DNA of 60,971 bases. Source: an uncultured Acidobacteriia bacterium. Its GTDB lineage: Bacteria > Acidobacteriota > Terriglobia > Bryobacterales > Bryobacteraceae. Made by a program: the position numbers and the translations under genes. The notes beneath the pieces were generated by a model. It was not told where the DNA came from and searched no databases. It worked only from the letters and a program-made list of their open reading frames with translations. Below, piece after piece: positions 32,085 to 41,077 of this stretch (position 1 is its first letter; every line of letters starts with the position of its first letter). The DNA lies in assembly GCA_903925015.1 (NCBI GenBank), contig CAIYDY010000359.1:1-60971 (forward strand). The letters are read 5' to 3'.

Positions 32085-32636
32085 ATGCAGTTTGATTGCA
32101 TTCTCCGGTGCGGTTGCCTCGTAATAGCGGATGTGGGGCTTGAGTTCGCACAGGTTGTCCGGGACAACCAATCGATGGTGTTCAGTCTCGCGCTGAGAGC
32201 ACTGCGGGATCGGGCCGTGGCGGAGGAACTCGCCCAGGATGTGTTCCTGCAGCTGTACGGGCAGATGGACCGGATCGAGTCGGCGCAGCACGCAACCTGG
32301 TGGCTCAGGAAAACCACGAGCCACCGCGCCATTGATGAGATCCGGAAGCGCCGATTCCGGCCGGTTGCCGGGCTCGAAAATGTGCCGGAGCCGTCGGAAC
32401 GCGGGACCCAGCCGGACTTCTTCCTGGACGACCGCTTGCGGAAGTTGGTCGGGGCGCTGCCGGAAAAGGCGCGGATGGTGGTGGTGCTGCGCTACCAGGA
32501 GGATTTGGACCCGATGGACATTGCGGAGATGCTTGAAATGCCCGTGGCGACGGTTAAGAGCCATCTTCACCGGTCGCTCGCGTTCTTGCGGGGGAAATTG
32601 GAAAAGGGGTTTCGGGTTTTGGAGGGTTTGGCGTGA
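32085..32636 (+). CDS. ECF-type RNA polymerase sigma factor
   Basis: Up to 183 residues. The sigma-70 region 2 is visible in VFSLALRALRDRAVAEELAQDVFLQLY (shown in parts: ALRDRAVAEELAQDVFLQLY) and WWLRKTTSHRAIDEIRKRR. Region 4 is visible in LPEKARMVVVLRYQEDLDPM and IAEMLEMPVATVKSHLHRSL. Start is uncertain: ATG 32085 or GTG 32133; the second matches the usual N-terminus better. It overlaps the next gene by 4 nt, which probably encodes its membrane-bound regulator. Confidence 0.9.
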   Translation: MQFDCILRCGCLVIADVGLEFAQVVRDNQSMVFSLALRALRDRAVAEELAQDVFLQLYGQMDRIESAQHATWWLRKTTSHRAIDEIRKRRFRPVAGLENVPEPSERGTQPDFFLDDRLRKLVGALPEKARMVVVLRYQEDLDPMDIAEMLEMPVATVKSHLHRSLAFLRGKLEKGFRVLEGLA

Positions 32637-32974
32637 GTTTCGAAGACGATCTGCGGAGCGCCCTGCGTCGGGAGGCGGCACCAGACGGCTTTGCCGAGCG
32701 GGTTATCGCTCTAGCCTGCTCCGGCGGGGCCGCGTCCGGCGGGGCAAAACGACCTATTCCGATTGCGTTGTGGCGTCGACCGTTGGTCTGGGCGATTGCG
32801 GCGGGGCTGCTGGTGGCGGCGGCGATCCCGCCGGCGGCATCCGAATACCGTCGCCGGCGCGAGGAACGGGCGATGGCGGCCAAACAGGAGTTGCTGATGG
32901 CATTGACAGTTACGCGGGTCAAGCTGCGGAAGGCACAAGACAAAATTCAAAGGACACAAAGGCGCGCACTATGA
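32633..32974 (+). CDS. Small membrane protein, putative anti-sigma factor
   Basis: A 113-residue protein from GTG 32633. It has a short cytoplasmic N-terminal helix (FEDDLRSALRREAAPDGFAE), one membrane segment (PLVWAIAAGLLVAAAIPPAA, about 50-69), and a charged coiled tail. It lacks the zinc-binding HxxxCxxC motif. Position between an ECF sigma factor and a DUF4252 gene, with 4-nt overlaps on both sides, suggests that it restrains the sigma factor. Confidence 0.65.
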   Translation: MSFEDDLRSALRREAAPDGFAERVIALACSGGAASGGAKRPIPIALWRRPLVWAIAAGLLVAAAIPPAASEYRRRREERAMAAKQELLMALTVTRVKLRKAQDKIQRTQRRAL

Positions 32975-33540
32975 GGAAACTGATTTTACTAACCGTTCTG
33001 ACTCTGCCCTTGGCGGCACAGGACACGTTTGATTTCGCGGTGCTGGACAAACTGGGTGCGAACGCAACCAGCCGCAGCAACATCACGCTCGACGGCGACA
33101 TGTTGAAACTTGCCTCCAGCGTTCTGGGAGGGAACAAGAATGACGGCGGGGATATCAAGGCCTTGGTCGACAGCCTGCACGGGATCTACATTCGGTCTTG
33201 GGAGTTCGACAAGGAGGGGCAGTACAACGAGGCCGATCTGGGCCCCCTACGGGACTACCTGAAACAGCACCGCTGGAGCAAGATTGTGGATGTGCATGAG
33301 AAGAAAGAGATATCGGAGATCTGGACGCTGCCGCAGGACAACAGCCGGATCGGTGGAATCGCGATCCTGTCTGCCGAGCCCAAGGAGGCGACCGTGGTGT
33401 ACATCAACGGATCGCTGAAGGCCGAGGATATCGCCAAGCTCAGCGGAACCATGGGAATTCCCGATATCAAGTCCATGCAGGAGGCCAAGAAGAAGCAGGC
33501 GAGCAAGGATAAGACTTCGAAGGACGACGAGGAGAACTAG
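32971..33540 (+). CDS. DUF4252 family exported protein
   Basis: A 189-residue protein from ATG 32971 with signal peptide MRKLILLTVLTLPLAAQ. The body matches DUF4252: GDMLKLASSVLGG, VDSLHGIYIRSWEFDKEGQY, WSKIVDVHEKKEISEIW, and VVYINGSLKAEDIAKL. It ends in a lysine/aspartate-rich tail. It is the last gene of the sigma/anti-sigma cassette; DUF4252 genes frequently follow ECF sigma genes, probably as envelope outputs or sensors. Biochemical function unknown. Confidence 0.85.
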   Translation: MRKLILLTVLTLPLAAQDTFDFAVLDKLGANATSRSNITLDGDMLKLASSVLGGNKNDGGDIKALVDSLHGIYIRSWEFDKEGQYNEADLGPLRDYLKQHRWSKIVDVHEKKEISEIWTLPQDNSRIGGIAILSAEPKEATVVYINGSLKAEDIAKLSGTMGIPDIKSMQEAKKKQASKDKTSKDDEEN

Positions 33541-33568
33541 GCGGGACGGCGGGGAGGACAATGGGGAT

Positions 33569-33943
33569 ATGCACCCTGTGACAACCGTCCTCCTCGCCCT
33601 AACCCTGCTGCAACAGCCCCGCCGCCAACAGCAACGGCAGGCTGGTGGAAATGTGGATGCGGCAATCGAAGCCGTTGCGAGCTTTGACGGAGTCTTCAAG
33701 AATGCCTCGAAGAAAGTCGTCGAAGTGCAAGTTTCCAGTGGAGATACGATGCGGATGTACATCACCCGCAGCACCAAATTTATCCAGGACGGGCATCCGG
33801 TGCAAGCGTCGGCGTTCCACGACGGGGACAAGGTGAACGCCGAGGCCGAGCGCGATGCCAGGATGAATCTGATTGCCGTAAAAATCGAGGCGGCCAAGCC
33901 GGAGGGAGTTCACCCCGGCGAGACCGCCCCCAAGAAGCCTTGA
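33569..33943 (+). CDS. Small exported beta-domain protein (DUF5666-like)
   Basis: A 124-residue protein with a short signal sequence (MHPVTTVLLALTLLQQPRRQ). The small beta domain resembles OB-like DUF5666 domains: FDGVFKNASKKVVEVQVSSG, MRMYITRSTKFIQDG, and FHDGDKVNAEAERDAR. Function unknown. It follows the DUF4252 gene by 28 nt in the same direction and may be part of the same transcript. Confidence 0.65.
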   Translation: MHPVTTVLLALTLLQQPRRQQQRQAGGNVDAAIEAVASFDGVFKNASKKVVEVQVSSGDTMRMYITRSTKFIQDGHPVQASAFHDGDKVNAEAERDARMNLIAVKIEAAKPEGVHPGETAPKKP

Positions 33944-33944
33944 G

Positions 33945-34919
33945 CTAGTTTTCGATTGGAGTCTTTTCGGCGTGGTCGACAATCAACTGTTCGACCGGGC
34001 TCTTCCGGGGTTCCAGCTTCAGCCCAAGTTGCTCCTGAACGGCCGTGAACAGATTGGCGACAGGTTCCGCTTCGGGCTGGTGGCCATCGCCGACGGGGCC
34101 GCCCCCGGGACCGCCGACGGACATGGCCCTGCCCATTCCCGCAGGCATCGGACCCATAATTCCCATGCCCCTGCTGCTGTCGGGTTCGAACGTCAGCGTG
34201 AAGTCGTAGTTGCCCGTAAGGCCCGTTTCATCAATCACGGCGCGGTCCAATTGCTGCTCCAAAGTTTCGGCAAGCCGCGTCACGGTTCCGCCATTGGCTA
34301 CCAGCCGCGCCCGGCCCGGCATCATCATCATGGCTATTCCGCCGCGACCCATCCCGGCTGGCATGGTGGGAAAGCCGTCGCGACCCATCTGCATACGCTG
34401 GGGGTTCGGAACCTGCGGGGGAGCCTGGGGTTGGGCACTTTCGGGAACTGGCGTCAACGGAGCGGAAGGCTTGAGCTTGGAACCGCCCTTGCCCAGAATC
34501 AGGGCGTAGGCGGGCAGATCCTTCTTTTCGCGGTGGAGCGTCATTTTGAAGCGGTCGGCGATCAGATTCTGGAGCATTGCTTCGAACTGCGGCTTCGTGG
34601 TCCCCACCGGCACCTTCGCGGAAACGTCGTACCGTTCGGAATCCATCCAAGCCGGCCCCTGGATTTGGTAGCTCTTGACCCCGTAGGCCTTGGTCAACAG
34701 GACCCGTAGCGTCACATTTTCGCCGGTCAGGCGACCCGGATCGGGAGTACCGGGACCGCCGTTGAGCATGACACGGATCCGACCATCGGTAATTGGCGCC
34801 GACGGCTTGACCGTGGCCACCTCGAACTCGGGCCGGTCGGCGGCGTGCGCCGAAAAGAGTCCAATTGAAAACAATAGAGCGATGCCAAAGGGAGTGCGAA
34901 TATTCACGGGTGATTCCAT
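33945..34919 (-). CDS. TIGR03435 (Solibacter-type) exported protein
   Basis: 324 residues from ATG 34919, with a signal peptide ending SAHAADRP. It shows the family hallmarks FEVATVKPSAP, NVTLRVLLTKAYGVKSYQI, FEAMLQNLIADRFKMTLHRE and LPAYALILGKGGSKL, and ends in DHAEKTPIEN, matching the usual VIDHAEKPSEN-type terminus. A Met/Gly/Pro-rich insertion (about 190-215 and again near 270) is unusual. The family is strongly expanded in Acidobacteria of the Solibacter group; function unknown. This gene is the best single taxonomic marker in the window. Confidence 0.93.
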   Translation of the reverse strand: MESPVNIRTPFGIALLFSIGLFSAHAADRPEFEVATVKPSAPITDGRIRVMLNGGPGTPDPGRLTGENVTLRVLLTKAYGVKSYQIQGPAWMDSERYDVSAKVPVGTTKPQFEAMLQNLIADRFKMTLHREKKDLPAYALILGKGGSKLKPSAPLTPVPESAQPQAPPQVPNPQRMQMGRDGFPTMPAGMGRGGIAMMMMPGRARLVANGGTVTRLAETLEQQLDRAVIDETGLTGNYDFTLTFEPDSSRGMGIMGPMPAGMGRAMSVGGPGGGPVGDGHQPEAEPVANLFTAVQEQLGLKLEPRKSPVEQLIVDHAEKTPIEN

Positions 34920-35077
34920 CCTATCGGGATTGCGCAGTTGCGGGGTGGAAAGTTCCAAAAGTTCTTGGACGTCCCAAGTTCCACTTGCGGGACCGAAACA
35001 TTATCCGGCCTTCCTGTTTCATACAAGCTTCACATCCATCTTGCCAGGATGTAACCGGATTGAGGTTACGGTGAAGC

Positions 35078-36115
35078 ATGCGGATTTCCAGACGCCAAGC
35101 ACTCCAACTCGCGGCGGGGGTGATTGCCAGCGCTTCCTCGACATGGGCGGCTCCGACTGGGCCTACCCCGGCACCAACCACAAACGAATTTGACCTGGAC
35201 CGCCTAATGATGACCGTGGCGTCGCTGGACCGCCGGGAATCGGCACGGCGCGAGTATGTCGCGAGCGCCGTGATCACGTTGTTCGGCGTGCAGGTGTTCT
35301 CGAAGGGCGGCGTTGGAAACGGGAATATTCGGATTGAAGAGATCGGGCCCCAACAAGGGGGGACGGTCGCAATCGAATTTGCCGCCGGATCGCGGCCCGA
35401 AGGCGCGAAGGGTCTGAACCGATTGGGTTACATTCACGAAGCGATCCTGGAGGATCAACCGGGCCAAGCTGCGGAGTGCGCCTACCTGGCGTTCATGACT
35501 GCCTCGGACGAAAAGAATGTGGAGCAAGCCCGAAAAGCCTTGGAGGCGGCCGACAACATGCAGCGCTACAACGCGGCCCAGGGTTTCGGGCGTCCGGGCG
35601 CGTTCCAATCCCGCATTGACCGGCTGGCATTCTCCTCCAAGTACAGCTTCCGGGACCTGCCAGCGCTCATCCCGATGGCACGCACGGAAATGGCCGCCCA
35701 CGCAGCAGATCCTCTGGACCATCAGCGAGACCAGGAAACCTCGCACCGGGCAACCTTTCTCTACATGGTTCGGCGCGCGCTGTTGACGCCGGGGAAGACG
35801 TCGACGAGCCATCTGTTCTTCAACAGCAAAAGATACCAACTGGACACGGAGAAGGAATTCGACGCAGCTACCGGGGCGCATTTTGTCCAGAAGAAGATAG
35901 TCGATTCCTCCAGCAACGTGGTGCGCCTAAGCGCCTGGTTGACCAATGAACAAACTGGCCACCGGACGCCATTCCACGTTTGGTACGAGAAGGGCCAGGA
36001 AAACCAGCCACCCCTTCGCTTCGACTACCAAGCCAGGTCCTTCCTGAAATTGGCCTTCGAGGCGCTACCGAAGCAGCCGAATACGGGCAGCATGGCGTCG
36101 GCCTCCCTGCGCTAA
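35078..36115 (+). CDS. Tat-exported hypothetical protein
   Basis: A 345-residue protein with a twin-arginine signal (MRISRRQALQLAAGVIASAS). The mature part is soluble with segments YVASAVITLFGVQVFSKGGV, RPEGAKGLNRLGYIHEAILE and a C-terminal FDYQARSFLKLAFEAL. I do not recognise a family. Tat export suggests folding or cofactor loading in the cytoplasm. It is transcribed away from the TIGR03435 gene. Confidence 0.7.
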   Translation: MRISRRQALQLAAGVIASASSTWAAPTGPTPAPTTNEFDLDRLMMTVASLDRRESARREYVASAVITLFGVQVFSKGGVGNGNIRIEEIGPQQGGTVAIEFAAGSRPEGAKGLNRLGYIHEAILEDQPGQAAECAYLAFMTASDEKNVEQARKALEAADNMQRYNAAQGFGRPGAFQSRIDRLAFSSKYSFRDLPALIPMARTEMAAHAADPLDHQRDQETSHRATFLYMVRRALLTPGKTSTSHLFFNSKRYQLDTEKEFDAATGAHFVQKKIVDSSSNVVRLSAWLTNEQTGHRTPFHVWYEKGQENQPPLRFDYQARSFLKLAFEALPKQPNTGSMASASLR

Positions 36116-36174
36116 ACGGATTTGGTTCATTTCCTGGGCGGTGAGCGATTCCGGCGGGTCCAAGCGTTCTCTTG

Positions 36175-36200
36175 AGTAGGCCAGCGCTTGCTGGCCTACT
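36175..36200. repeat. Perfect 11-bp hairpin in the leader of the PEP-CTERM gene
   Basis: Arms AGTAGGCCAGC and GCTGGCCTACT with loop GCTT. It lies 60 nt after one stop codon and 18 nt before the next start. No U-run follows, so it may be a leader structure or a REP-like element rather than a terminator. Confidence 0.7.
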
Positions 36201-36217
36201 AATTCCCAAGGAACCCC

Positions 36218-36955
36218 ATGCAAACCACACCGAACGGCACGCGTATTTTATCCGCGGCCGCCCTCTTGCTCAGCGTGGTTTTCGCGCTTCCGGCCGCATC
36301 CATCCCGATCAGCAACGCGGGCTTCGAATCCCTTTCGCTGGCGCATCCGGACGACTACAGCCTCAACAACATACCGGGCTGGAACGTCAGCCTCCACGGC
36401 TTTGCGTCCACATTCAGGCCCGGAGGCGAATTCCCCGCGGGTATTCCGGACGGTTTGAACGTGGCTGCCGTCGGTGGAGGATCCTCCATCTCGCAAACCC
36501 TCAGCGGGTTTCTTACCGGCGACACAAATTACACGCTATTGGTCGGCGTAGGAAACCGGCGTGGGTATTTTTATGGATACACCATCACGTTGAGCGCCGG
36601 AGGGGTCGTGTTGGCAACGGACTCGGTCCGGGCGTCGGACTACACCGCCTTCGCGGAAGCATACGGCACCTTCACGACTTCCACCATCAACTACTTCGCG
36701 GTAGCGGGCAATGCCCAGATTGGCACGGCGCTGAGCATCACGCTGAGTTCCCCCGGTGATTCTTCCGGCCAAGCCGAGTTTGACAATGTTCGTCTGAGTT
36801 CCAGCGGCGGGACCAGCGGCACTCCGGAACCCGCCAGTTTCGGTCTGATGCTGGCAGCGGGTGCTTGCGGTGCGCTGGTTCGTCGAAAGTGGGCGAGCGT
36901 CTCAGCTAGCGGCACGGACCTCCCGCAAACGGCCCCTGAGGTCGGCAGGCAGTGA
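36218..36955 (+). CDS. PEP-CTERM sorted exported protein
   Basis: A 245-residue protein with signal peptide (MQTTPNGTRILSAAALLLSV, cleavage near ALPAAS). The beta-rich body resembles the PEP-CTERM-associated carbohydrate-binding type (ISNAGFESLS, NNIPGWNVS). The C-terminal sorting signal is GTPEPASFGLMLAAGACGALVRRKW at about 199-224: Pro-Glu-Pro, hydrophobic stretch, basic cluster. Exosortase should cleave it and anchor or release the protein. Unusually, about 20 residues follow the basic cluster, and this tail overlaps the 3' end of the convergent nucleotidyltransferase gene. Start is fixed by AAGGA before ATG 36218. Confidence 0.85.
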   Translation: MQTTPNGTRILSAAALLLSVVFALPAASIPISNAGFESLSLAHPDDYSLNNIPGWNVSLHGFASTFRPGGEFPAGIPDGLNVAAVGGGSSISQTLSGFLTGDTNYTLLVGVGNRRGYFYGYTITLSAGGVVLATDSVRASDYTAFAEAYGTFTTSTINYFAVAGNAQIGTALSITLSSPGDSSGQAEFDNVRLSSSGGTSGTPEPASFGLMLAAGACGALVRRKWASVSASGTDLPQTAPEVGRQ

Positions 36956-37504
36956 AGCAACAACGGCATCGCTGATCACGCCGGCCTCGTCCAGATCCTT
37001 CAAATGCACTTGGTCCTTCAGGCGGAAACTGGTCAGCTTCATCCGCACCAGATCCGCCACCGGGACCAGCCGAATACCTTGAAGAACCTTTACACCTCCA
37101 AAGGTCGGAACCGCCTCGGAGTACGTTTCGAGAACCTTCTCGCCGCTGAACACCATATGCACCGCCCGACGGCCGGAGGGTTGGCCGGCCTGCAGCAACA
37201 TATCCATACCGGCAACATGGCGGTACTCCAAGCCGAAGGGCCGCACCGCCCGGGCAATCGCATCTAAATCCTCGCGCCGAACCACGATGTCGATATCCCG
37301 CGTCAGGCGTCCCGCGTCTGGGTCACGCTCCTCGACGTAAAGATAGGTTGCAAGGCCACCAATGACGCGGTAGTCGAGTCCGGCGGATGAAAACGCGTCT
37401 TCAATCAGTCCCGCCAAGGCAAACAGGTTTTCCACACGGGCCTCGAAAAATGTATTGACCAACGTTGCCACTGGAAACACGTTAACATGCGTTTCCCAAA
37501 ACAT
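36902..37504 (-). CDS. Nucleotidyltransferase-fold protein (AbiEii/MNT-like)
   Basis: Up to 200 residues. The minimal nucleotidyltransferase signature is visible: [16 protein letters not shown] then [16 protein letters not shown], giving GG and D-x-D. The C-terminal helical segment has [21 protein letters not shown], as in solitary AbiEii-like proteins. No partner gene adjoins it. The start is unsure; ATG 37504 lies within 65 nt of the divergent pgk start. Its 3' end overlaps the PEP-CTERM gene by 54 nt. Confidence 0.78.
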   Translation of the reverse strand: MFWETHVNVFPVATLVNTFFEARVENLFALAGLIEDAFSSAGLDYRVIGGLATYLYVEERDPDAGRLTRDIDIVVRREDLDAIARAVRPFGLEYRHVAGMDMLLQAGQPSGRRAVHMVFSGEKVLETYSEAVPTFGGVKVLQGIRLVPVADLVRMKLTSFRLKDQVHLKDLDEAGVISDAVVASLPADLRGRLREVRAAS

Positions 37505-37568
37505 GCTGCGGCGGGGAAAACAACTGGATGACGACCCTTTGGCGGATGCTAAGCTCGAAGTTTACGCC

Positions 37569-38738
37569 ATGGCAAAACTGTCGATTCAAGATCTGGAACT
37601 TTCGGGCAAGCGCCTGTTCATCCGTGTGGATTTCAACGTCCCGCTCGCCAACGGCGGTCAGGAAATCACCAGCGACAAGCGCATCCGCGCCTCCCTGCCG
37701 ACCATCCAGTACGCGCTCGAGCACGGCGCGGGGGTCGTACTGGCCTCGCACTTGGGCCGCCCCAAGGGCAAGCCGAACGCTGAAATGAGTATGAAGCCGA
37801 TCGCGGCCAAGCTGCAGGAACTGCTGGGCAAGCCGGTCGTGTTGGCACCGGACTGCATTGGTCCCGAGGTGGAAGCCATGTTGCCCGCCCCCGGAGAAGT
37901 GCTGCTCCTCGAAAATCTCCGCTTCCACAAGGAAGAGGAGGACAATGATCCGGGCTTCTCCGCCAAACTGGCCGCGCTCTGTGATGTGTACGTGAATGAC
38001 GCGTTCGGTACCGCCCACCGCGCCCACGCCTCCACGGTCGGGATGATCCAGTTCGTTGGCAAGGGTGCCGCAGGCCTTCTGATGGAGCAGGAATTGAAGT
38101 ATCTGGGCATGGCGACCACCAACCCGGAACGCCCCTGCGTGGCGATCCTGGGTGGTGCCAAGGTTTCCGACAAGATCGAAGTCATTGAAAACATGGCCAA
38201 GGTCGTGGACACCGTGCTGATCGGCGGCGCGATGGCATACACGTTCCTGAAGACACAAGGACATGCCACCGGCAAGTCTCTGGTGGAGGAGGACAAGCTG
38301 GACCTTGCGGCCCGCCTGCTGGAGCTGTATGGGTCCAAGCTGGTGCTGCCGGTGGACCACGTGGTTTCGTCCGAATTCAAGGCCGGGGCGGAGTGCGAGA
38401 CGGTGACGGAGATTCCCGAGGGCAAGATGGCCCTCGACATTGGCGACAAAACGATTGCGATCTATGAAGCTGCCATCGCATCTGCCAAAACGATCATCTG
38501 GAACGGTCCGATGGGTGTGTTCGAAATGCCTCCCTTCGACAAGGGCACCATGGCCTTGGCCCACGCGGTTGCCAATTCCAGCGCCATCTCGATCGTTGGC
38601 GGCGGCGACTCGGAAAAGGCCGTCAAGACCGCCGGGGTCAGCAAGCAGATCTCGCATGTGTCCACCGGCGGCGGGGCATCGCTCGAATTCCTCTCGGGAA
38701 TCGAGTTGCCCGGCGTCGCGGCTCTTACCGACAAGTAA
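37569..38738 (+). CDS. pgk: Phosphoglycerate kinase
   Basis: Glycolytic and gluconeogenic enzyme transferring phosphate from 1,3-bisphosphoglycerate to ADP. The 389 residues are standard: [11 protein letters not shown] near the N-terminus, [67 protein letters not shown] and [13 protein letters not shown]. Start ATG 37569 is favoured over the upstream open frame at 37455. A strong terminator follows, so it is probably transcribed alone. Confidence 0.98.
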   Translation: MAKLSIQDLELSGKRLFIRVDFNVPLANGGQEITSDKRIRASLPTIQYALEHGAGVVLASHLGRPKGKPNAEMSMKPIAAKLQELLGKPVVLAPDCIGPEVEAMLPAPGEVLLLENLRFHKEEEDNDPGFSAKLAALCDVYVNDAFGTAHRAHASTVGMIQFVGKGAAGLLMEQELKYLGMATTNPERPCVAILGGAKVSDKIEVIENMAKVVDTVLIGGAMAYTFLKTQGHATGKSLVEEDKLDLAARLLELYGSKLVLPVDHVVSSEFKAGAECETVTEIPEGKMALDIGDKTIAIYEAAIASAKTIIWNGPMGVFEMPPFDKGTMALAHAVANSSAISIVGGGDSEKAVKTAGVSKQISHVSTGGGASLEFLSGIELPGVAALTDK

Positions 38739-38757
38739 TTCACGATTCGCTCCACAA

Positions 38758-38799
38758 GAAATGCGGCATGGTCTGGGACCATGCCGCATTTCTTTTTTT
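38758..38799 (+). terminator. Rho-independent terminator after pgk
   Basis: A perfect 16-bp stem (38758-38773 with 38777-38792), triloop TGG, followed by a run of seven T. It lies 20 nt after the pgk stop. This is one of the clearest intrinsic terminators in the window. Confidence 0.95.
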
Positions 38800-38886
38800 G
38801 TTGCAGCGATTAAATCGGGGCAACGAAGCGATACGCAGCCGCGATCCGCTACGTCTACACGGGATATGCGGGTTAACATCGAATAG

Positions 38887-40653
38887 ATGGGGCAGATTGG
38901 TCGTTACCGGATCGTCGGGGAGTTGGGCCGCGGTGCCATGGGCATGGTCCAGCTTGCCACGGATCCAGCCATAGGCCGTTACGTCGCCATCAAAACCATC
39001 CGAATCCGCGACATTGACGACCGGGCTCAACAGGATCGCCTTCGGGACCGCCTGTTCCGGGAAGCACGTTCCGCCGGAGTCCTATCCCACCCCAACATCG
39101 TTACAATCTACGACGTGGACGAGATCGACGGTGTGGCCTACATTGCCATGTCGTATGTCAACGGTCCCACATTGGAAAAGGCGCTCGCGGAACAACCCCT
39201 GCCTGCGGGCAGAATGTTCGACGTGCTGCGCCAGACTGCGGCGGCCCTTGATTACGCCCACGGAAAAGGCATAGTCCACCGTGATGTAAAGCCGGGCAAC
39301 ATCATGCTGGACGAGGAGGGGCACGTAAAGATCACCGATTTTGGGATCGCACGGACCGTTGCCTCCTCGCATTCCACCGAGACGAAGAGTGTCGTCGGCA
39401 CGCCGAACTACATGTCGCCGGAACAGGTCCAGGCACAGTTGGTGGATGGCCGGTCCGACCAGTTTTCGCTGGCAGTGATCGCCTATGAAATCCTGACCGG
39501 CGAGCGCCCGTTTACCGCCGACCATCTGAGTACCATCGTGTACCGGATTGTGAACGAGGATGCGGCACCCGCGCACCGATTGAACGGGACGCTTTCGCCC
39601 TCGATTGATGCCGTCCTGCGCAAAGGAATGGCGAAGAAGGCCGCCGACCGTTTCCCCAACTGCTCCAGCTTCGTGGGTGCGCTTGAGATGGCCTGTGCGG
39701 AATCGCGGGGCTGGCATCCGATTGGGGTCGGGATGGCCGGATCGATGCCGACAGTCGGGGTGGAGAAGACTGCTCCACGCAAGCGTGACACGATTATTGC
39801 GGGCGGGGCAACCCTTGGTGCGACGCAATCGTTGGCGGGTGGACAGCCTCCGCAGTCCGAACAGCCATCGGCCACGCCAACCGTAGCTGAACTGAAATCA
39901 AACAGCCCGGCATCGGCCAGTTCTTCCATGATTCTGGCGGTTGCGGCAAGCCTGCTTCTATTGGCACTGGCCGCCGCAATCTTCCTCCACGAGGCGGGAA
40001 TGCTTGGGGAGACACCGGTTTCGGTTGCTGAAACGTCTGCTGCGCGTCAGACACAACCAGTCCCCGTCGCGCCGGAAACAGCTACAACTCTGCAGGAGTC
40101 GCCCGCTGCCGAAACCGGAACCACTGCATCCCAGACAGATCCGGTCCCGCCGCCTTCCCCGGCAGGGACATCCAAGGACTCAACGCCAATTGTGGAAATG
40201 GTCCGCCCGGCGGTACGGGAAGTCCGCCAACCCCATTGGGAGGATATTCGCATCTCTACGAACCCTCCCGACGCAAAGGTCGTATTGGACGGCAATTCGG
40301 GAACGTTCTGCTTCGCCCCGTGCGCGTTGCGTGCCTATCCCGGGCAACACCACATCACGATCTCAAAACCCGGCTACGAGAATCTCTATCAGGATGTTCG
40401 TCTCGGACAGGAAGCGCTCGATCTGGGTGAAATCCACCTGACCCCCATCCGCGGCACACTGATGCTGTCTACCGACCCAGAAGGCGCGAGGATCCGCATC
40501 AATGGGACGGAGGTCGAACAGTTAACTCCGACGAGTTTGAACCTCAAGCCGGGAGTCTATGCCGTAACTGTCGAGAAGGCCGGTATTTCCAAGACCGAGA
40601 ATGTCGCCATAGGCGATGGAATCTCGCACCGCAAGATCCCGCTCACCCGCTAG
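38887..40653 (+). CDS. Transmembrane Ser/Thr protein kinase with PEGA repeats
   Basis: A 588-residue PknB-type kinase. The kinase domain (about 5-265) is complete: glycine loop GELGRGAMG (11-19), Lys36 (VAIK), HRDVKPGN (131-138), DFG (151-153) and GTPNYMSPEQ. A Ser/Thr/Pro-rich region follows, then one membrane segment (about 345-367, LAVAASLLLLALAAAIFL), an exposed Pro/Thr-rich linker, and two PEGA repeats (ISTNPPDAKVVLDG and LSTDPEGARIRING). The PEGA part should sense the envelope. It may supply phosphothreonine recognised by the FHA phosphatase at 27097 (inference). Confidence 0.94.
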   Translation: MGQIGRYRIVGELGRGAMGMVQLATDPAIGRYVAIKTIRIRDIDDRAQQDRLRDRLFREARSAGVLSHPNIVTIYDVDEIDGVAYIAMSYVNGPTLEKALAEQPLPAGRMFDVLRQTAAALDYAHGKGIVHRDVKPGNIMLDEEGHVKITDFGIARTVASSHSTETKSVVGTPNYMSPEQVQAQLVDGRSDQFSLAVIAYEILTGERPFTADHLSTIVYRIVNEDAAPAHRLNGTLSPSIDAVLRKGMAKKAADRFPNCSSFVGALEMACAESRGWHPIGVGMAGSMPTVGVEKTAPRKRDTIIAGGATLGATQSLAGGQPPQSEQPSATPTVAELKSNSPASASSSMILAVAASLLLLALAAAIFLHEAGMLGETPVSVAETSAARQTQPVPVAPETATTLQESPAAETGTTASQTDPVPPPSPAGTSKDSTPIVEMVRPAVREVRQPHWEDIRISTNPPDAKVVLDGNSGTFCFAPCALRAYPGQHHITISKPGYENLYQDVRLGQEALDLGEIHLTPIRGTLMLSTDPEGARIRINGTEVEQLTPTSLNLKPGVYAVTVEKAGISKTENVAIGDGISHRKIPLTR

Positions 40654-40657
40654 ACCA

Positions 40658-41077
40658 TTATTTCTCAGGCTTTTTTGCCCGAGCGTCGTTTTCCGAGTAC
40701 TGTATCTGGGGCCGATTTAGCTTGATGGAGATCGTTTGCTGCGGCTCTGTCGTCTGGTAAACGCCGCCGAACGTCTGGAAGTTCCCTGCGATCACCTGGA
40801 TCTGGACCTCGCCGCGCGGCATGGCCGGAACGGTGACTTTGCCCTCTTGGTTGGTCTTTGTCTCCCAGTTGGTGCGGATCTTTTTCATGTTGACCCCCAA
40901 GCCGTGTTTGAAGACGATCACGACGCTGGCGCGGTCGATGGGTTTGCCGGAATCGGAGGACAGAACCTCGACTGTAAGACGCGTGTCAGCAGCTTTGGCA
41001 GTTGGGAGTAAACCCGTCGGCAGTACACAGAGAAGGAGAGCAATCACCCAGGCGGAACGCATTGCTTTATTATCCAA
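40658..41077 (-). CDS. Exported carboxypeptidase-regulatory-like domain protein
   Basis: A 139-residue protein with a signal peptide (MRSAWVIALLLCVLPTGLLP, from the Met at 41062, or from ATG 41077). The mature part is a single beta-sandwich of the carboxypeptidase-regulatory/Ig type: RLTVEVLSSDSGKPIDRASV, TNQEGKVTVPAMPRGEVQIQ. Role unknown, probably periplasmic binding. It overlaps the 3' end of hpnE by 8 nt. Confidence 0.7.
   Translation of the reverse strand: MDNKAMRSAWVIALLLCVLPTGLLPTAKAADTRLTVEVLSSDSGKPIDRASVVIVFKHGLGVNMKKIRTNWETKTNQEGKVTVPAMPRGEVQIQVIAGNFQTFGGVYQTTEPQQTISIKLNRPQIQYSENDARAKKPEK

Noticed and set aside
37482-38879. A 465-residue minus-strand frame over pgk, and 54161-55501 over permease 2
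   Set aside because: Shadow frames of unmistakable genes; both cross strong terminators or conserved coding sequence.
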